DNA of 27,357 nucleotides from JACPDH01 sp051305935 (GTDB lineage: Bacteria > Acidobacteriota > Thermoanaerobaculia > Gp7-AA8), in assembly GCA_051305935.1 (NCBI GenBank), contig JBPPMG010000524.1, positions 1 to 27,357 on the forward strand, in the 5' to 3' direction. Shown one piece after another: positions 24,770-27,357 of this stretch. Position 1 is the first letter of the stretch. Each line of letters starts with the position of its first letter. The position numbers and the translations under genes are program-made. Under the pieces are notes generated by a model. It was not told where the DNA came from. It saw nothing but the letters and a program-made list of their open reading frames with translations, and searched no databases.

Positions 24770-25186
24770 CTACCTGCCTATCGCCCGCGCTGAAGGACGG
24801 ACAAACGCCGTCTCGCGCAGCAGCGCGGAATCGAACGTCATGACCGACTCGCAGCCGGCGCGGCGGGCACGCTCCCGGATCAGGTAGTCGGCAAAGTCTC
24901 CCTTGCCGGCAGCGAAGGCATTCGCCGCCACCATCACCTCGTCGCGTCCCTCCACCTCGAGACCTGAGCTCCGAAGGAGCGAGTCCAGGATCGAGGCGAC
25001 CTCCTTGCGACTGTGTCGGTAGGCACGAGAGAGAACCCACACGAGCTCACACATCACGATCTGAGAGACGAATACGGCCAATCGCCTGCGTGCCGCCGCC
25101 TCGAACGCCGCCGCGGCAGCCGCGGTCTGTAGCTCGTCGTCTGCGACGAGAAAGCGCACGAGGACATTCGTATCGACGGCGATCAT
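24770..25186 (-). CDS. vapC: PIN-domain toxin, VapC family
   Basis: A 138-residue PIN-domain ribonuclease. The four acidic residues that bind the metals are at Asp5 (MIAVDTNVLVRFL), Glu47 (VMCELVWVL), Asp97 (GKGDFADYLI) and Asp119 (MTFDSAL). Such toxins cut tRNA or rRNA when free and are blocked by the antitoxin. The start codon overlaps the antitoxin stop by four bases (ATGA), the usual VapBC coupling. It converges on the nucleotidyltransferase gene, with 13 bp between stops. All catalytic positions are kept, so the toxin looks functional. Confidence 0.93.
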   Translation of the reverse strand: MIAVDTNVLVRFLVADDELQTAAAAAAFEAAARRRLAVFVSQIVMCELVWVLSRAYRHSRKEVASILDSLLRSSGLEVEGRDEVMVAANAFAAGKGDFADYLIRERARRAGCESVMTFDSALLRETAFVRPSARAIGR

Positions 25187-25425
25187 CGTCGGCTGGCTCC
25201 CTTCTCGATCGCCTCCTGCATCTCGCCGAGGGAGACCGCCTTTCGTCCAGGCCGCTTCAGCGAGCCTCGCAACTTCAGGAAGTCAACGGACGCTGGCTCG
25301 ATCACGATCTCTCCCGACGCGCGGATGACGAAGTCGACACGGTCGCCGGTATCCACGGCCAGCAGCTCCCGCACTTCCCGCGGAAGAGTAATCTGTCCCT
25401 TGCTGGTCAACTTTGCGCTTGGCAT
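25183..25425 (-). CDS. vapB: AbrB/MazE-type antitoxin, VapB family
   Basis: An 80-residue protein starting MPSAKLTSKGQITLPREVRE, the swapped-hairpin AbrB/SpoVT DNA-binding motif, followed by LLAVDTGDRVDFVIRASGEI and a C-terminal arm (GRKAVSLGEMQEAIEKGASR) that would wrap the PIN toxin. The start at 25425 rather than 25437 is chosen because GGAGG lies five bases before it and itself contains the upstream ATG. It should repress its own promoter together with VapC. A TAAAGT box lies about 22 bases upstream. Unlike the leaderless genes around it, this one has a strong Shine-Dalgarno sequence. Confidence 0.9.
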   Translation of the reverse strand: MPSAKLTSKGQITLPREVRELLAVDTGDRVDFVIRASGEIVIEPASVDFLKLRGSLKRPGRKAVSLGEMQEAIEKGASRR

Positions 25426-25502
25426 CCTTACCTCCATCGGCTTTCCTTACTTTACGTCTTACGCAGAGAGTTCTCCAGATATTTCGAGGAAGCCGTGACC
25501 CC

Positions 25503-25532
25503 TTGAGACAGCGCGGAGTCCGCCTGTAGAAT
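25503..25532 (+). promoter_or_regulatory. Copied promoter before the remnant gene
   Basis: TTGAGA (25503-25508), 18-base spacer, TAGAAT (25527-25532): the same layout as 24051-24080. It may now drive the orphan gene at 25652, giving it a leader of about 110 bases. Confidence 0.45.
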
Positions 25533-25538
25533 TAGTGA

Positions 25539-25655
25539 ACGAGCGAGAAAGCGCCTCCCGAGACGGGTCGCAACTCGATCGACGATGTGATTGAAGTCCA
25601 CAAACGAAACGTCGATCGCACGCCTGACGACAGAACTCGACGTCCTCAACGATGA
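25539..25655 (+). pseudogene. Decayed paralogue of the 67-residue nucleotidyltransferase partner
   Basis: From the TAGAAT box onward, 25527-25615 aligns without gaps to 24075-24163. The position of the ATG is ACG here (25539-25541). The following codons read SEKAPPETGRNSIDDVIEVH, then KRNVDRT, clearly like AEDAPAKGRDSMDEVIEVYK in the intact copy. After CGCACG one extra C shifts the frame, similarity fades, and the frame ends at 25655 across the ATG of the next gene. The start codon is lost and only the first ~28 codons remain. No nucleotidyltransferase follows. It looks like the residue of a second copy of the module. Confidence 0.78.
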
Positions 25656-26317
25656 TCGACCGTGAACTGAAACTCAGAGCCTTCCTGCGTGCGTGGACCC
25701 AGGGAGCCTCGCCACTTCCCGTGGTGGAGACCTATCTCGAGGCTGGTCAGAAGGACGAGGCAATCATCTTCGCCCGCGGCGCAGTCGAAAGTGCGAACGC
25801 CCATGACCGCGCGCGCCTCATGGCGCTGCTCGACGAGCTCGTCGCGTGGCCACCCGAATGGGAGACCGTGCTCGACGAGATTGCCGCCGACCCCACGATC
25901 GAGCGCTGGGACGGCTTGCATCGCTTTGCGTCGGGCGCGGCGATCTACGACTGGCGCCGCCTCGCCCTGCAGAAGCTCCGCGATCGCGGCGTCGATCCCA
26001 TCGCTCTCTTCCGATTCGCATCCTCGGGAGGCGTCATCCCCGACGCCATCGCCCTCGTCGAGACGGGCGAGATCCCGCCCGAAGTCCTCGTCGCCCGCGC
26101 CAACGAGCCGGGCGCCGCGACGTCGATCTGGCTCGGCCTCGCCGCGCAGGCGAGCCTCCTGCGCGGCGACGAGCACGGCACGCTCCGCTACATCAAAGAG
26201 GCCGCGGCAGCCGCCGACGGCTTCTCGATCGCGACCTTCAGCCTGATCTGGCTCCTCGAGCACGCCGAGAGCGAGGAGTTGCGGACAGCGCTCGAACGAA
26301 TTGAAGAGCGGGAGTGA
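25652..26317 (+). CDS. Orphan helical protein of unknown function
   Basis: A 221-residue soluble protein, strongly helical and acidic. The text suggests HEAT/TPR-like pairs (PVVETYLEAGQKDEAIIFAR, RARLMALLDELVAWPPEWET, WRRLALQKLRDRGVDPIALF, ASLLRGDEHGTLRYIKEAAA). I do not recognise a named family. There are no catalytic signatures, membrane segments or cysteines. The start codon overlaps the end of the remnant gene (ATGA at 25652-25655) and lies where a nucleotidyltransferase would be expected, but the sequence does not resemble one. Codon use is like the surrounding chromosomal genes. No Shine-Dalgarno is seen. Confidence 0.7.
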   Translation: MIDRELKLRAFLRAWTQGASPLPVVETYLEAGQKDEAIIFARGAVESANAHDRARLMALLDELVAWPPEWETVLDEIAADPTIERWDGLHRFASGAAIYDWRRLALQKLRDRGVDPIALFRFASSGGVIPDAIALVETGEIPPEVLVARANEPGAATSIWLGLAAQASLLRGDEHGTLRYIKEAAAAADGFSIATFSLIWLLEHAESEELRTALERIEERE

Positions 26318-26403
26318 GCGAGGTCCGACTCGGATCACACCTGAAGAATCGACTTGCGGCAAGCCAGTTCCTGCCGCGCCGCCTCTCGCCATCCGCGGTC
26401 GAG

Positions 26404-26409
26404 TAGAAT
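26404..26409 (+). promoter_or_regulatory. -10 box of the DUF6036 module, leaderless spacing
   Basis: TAGAAT ends six bases before the ATG at 26416, the same hexamer and distance as at 24075 and (reverse strand) 11615. Confidence 0.5.
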
Positions 26410-26415
26410 CAAGGC

Positions 26416-26724
26416 ATGCGATCGCACGAGACCATCGACCAGCGAAGCCTCGCAATGGTTCGAGCCATCGTCGCGAAGATCGACGCCGATCCCGAGCGCA
26501 AGGGGCTCGAGCACGCGCGCGAAGTCTGTCGCAACTGGGTCAAGGCAGGAAATCGTCCCGCGATGGAGTGGAGCGCGATCATTGCGCGTCCCTGGGAGGA
26601 GATTCGCGCGATTTTGCTCGACGAGTCGGATGAGGGTCAGCGACTTCGCCAGAGCGACCCATTCTGCGGCATCCTCTCCCCCGAAGAACGCTGGAAAATC
26701 TATCGGGAGTTCGACGACCGATGA
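26416..26724 (+). CDS. Small antitoxin-like partner of a DUF6036 nucleotidyltransferase
   Basis: A 102-residue charged helical protein (MRSHETIDQRSLAMVRAIVA, then ARPWEEIRAILLDESDEGQR and LRQSDPFCGILSPEERWKIY). The RQSDPFCGILSPEERW segment is a pattern I associate with small genes in front of DUF6036-type nucleotidyltransferases. Its stop codon overlaps the next start (ATGA, 26721-26724). Function as antitoxin is inferred from the coupling and the family context. Confidence 0.75.
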   Translation: MRSHETIDQRSLAMVRAIVAKIDADPERKGLEHAREVCRNWVKAGNRPAMEWSAIIARPWEEIRAILLDESDEGQRLRQSDPFCGILSPEERWKIYREFDDR

Positions 26725-27242
26725 CGCGCGCTGAGCTGGAACACATCCTTCGTGCCGCAATCGCCATCACCGGCAGGCGCGAGTGGGTGATCGTCGGCAG
26801 CCAGGCAATCCTTGGTGCGTGTCCCGACGCGGCAGCTGAGCTCCTCGTTTCCCAGGAGGCGGACATCTACTCGCCGGAGGACGAACGTGCTTCGGACTTG
26901 ATCGACGGCACGATCGGCGAGCGTTCACCGTTCCACGAGACCTTCGGCTACTACGCTCACGGCGTGGGTCCTCGAACCGCAGTCCTCCCCTCCGACTGGC
27001 GGTCGAGAGCGGTGATCGTCGAAGGCCCTGACACTGGTGGCGCCGTCGGACTCTGCCCGGATCCCGCCGACCTTGCGATCAGCAAACTGGTCGCGTGGCG
27101 CGAGAAGGACAGAGAGTTTGTCGCGGCGATTCTCCGTCACGGCATCGCGACTTTGGACGACCTTCGATCTCGAACCGATGAGCTCTCGGACGAAGTGGCT
27201 CGCGATGTCCTGCAGCGGCTCGCGCGGCTCACTCCTGTTTGA
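26721..27242 (+). CDS. DUF6036-type nucleotidyltransferase (toxin-like)
   Basis: A 173-residue protein with a divergent nucleotidyltransferase signature: Gly26-Ser27 in WVIVGSQAILG, an acid pair Glu46 and Asp48 (SQEADIYSPED) in place of DxD, then IDGTIGERSPFHETFGYYAH, GVGPRTAVLPSDW and a late conserved helix with Asp117 (PADLAISKLVAWREKDREFV). This arrangement matches the DUF6036 group. The C-terminal helices (LDDLRSRTDELSDEVARDVL) close the fold. It is translationally coupled to the preceding small gene. Such pairs are candidate toxin-antitoxin modules; the target of the transferase is not known. Confidence 0.82.
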   Translation: MTRAELEHILRAAIAITGRREWVIVGSQAILGACPDAAAELLVSQEADIYSPEDERASDLIDGTIGERSPFHETFGYYAHGVGPRTAVLPSDWRSRAVIVEGPDTGGAVGLCPDPADLAISKLVAWREKDREFVAAILRHGIATLDDLRSRTDELSDEVARDVLQRLARLTPV

Positions 27243-27357
27243 CGACGCAGTTCCATCGGAGCCTTCAGCAGCACAACGATTCCCCGTCCCAAAACGAAAC
27301 TCGGGGGCCAGAAGGCCGCCCCGCCACGTACAAACCCCAACCCCCCCACAGCAAGAA

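Noticed and set aside
27243..27357. Possible hairpin (GGGGGCC...GGCCGCCCC near 27304) after the last gene
   Set aside because: Pairing is imperfect, there is no T tract and the window ends; not enough to call a terminator.

Overview
The window is GC-rich bacterial chromosome with dense, short-spaced genes on both strands. The gene mix (exported TPR-CHAT protein beside an ECF-like sigma factor and a membrane anti-sigma, fused 2-oxoacid dehydrogenase E1, PA-domain metalloprotease with DUF11 repeats, many start codons placed a few bases after a -10 box, heptamer repeats in the gaps) suggests an Acidobacteriota-like organism. This is an inference from gene content, not a phylogenetic result. No rRNA, tRNA, CRISPR array, transposase or phage gene was recognised.

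Left part (1-5.4 kb): the start of a leftward membrane protein that runs off the window, then a possible signalling unit: an exported TPR-CHAT caspase-like protein, an ECF-like sigma factor, and a cysteine-free one-pass anti-sigma-like protein. Middle (5.4-16.2 kb): housekeeping genes. These are a TPR-SseB fusion, a single-chain E1 alpha/beta dehydrogenase, a PilZ protein, thyA-folA (thymidylate and folate synthesis, overlapping stop and start), an NRDE/TANGO2 protein, and the N-degron set clpS-clpA facing aat. Then (16.3-24 kb) come a small secreted protein with a secreted zinc metalloprotease, a Nudix hydrolase, a six-TM HAMP-GAF-PAS adenylate cyclase and a CPBP intramembrane protease.

Right end (24.1-27.2 kb): an accessory stretch of toxin-antitoxin-like modules. 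It holds a small protein plus GG...DxD nucleotidyltransferase, a VapBC (AbrB/PIN) pair, a decayed second copy of the small partner gene including its promoter, an orphan helical protein, and a small protein plus DUF6036-type nucleotidyltransferase.

The non-coding gaps are the most unusual part. Several are filled with degenerate tandem heptamers. One class (TTTGGCC/TCTGGCC or TTTCGCC/TCTCGCC) sits directly upstream of the -10 box of the next gene and reads in the direction of that gene. A second class (TTGCGGA/ATGCGGA, TCTCAAT) sits at gene 3' ends. A separate dispersed repeat beginning GTCGTCCTGAGCG occurs four to five times, once as a 43-bp inverted pair. At least eight gene starts have a TANNNT box ending 6-9 bases before the start codon and no Shine-Dalgarno sequence, which points to leaderless or nearly leaderless mRNAs.
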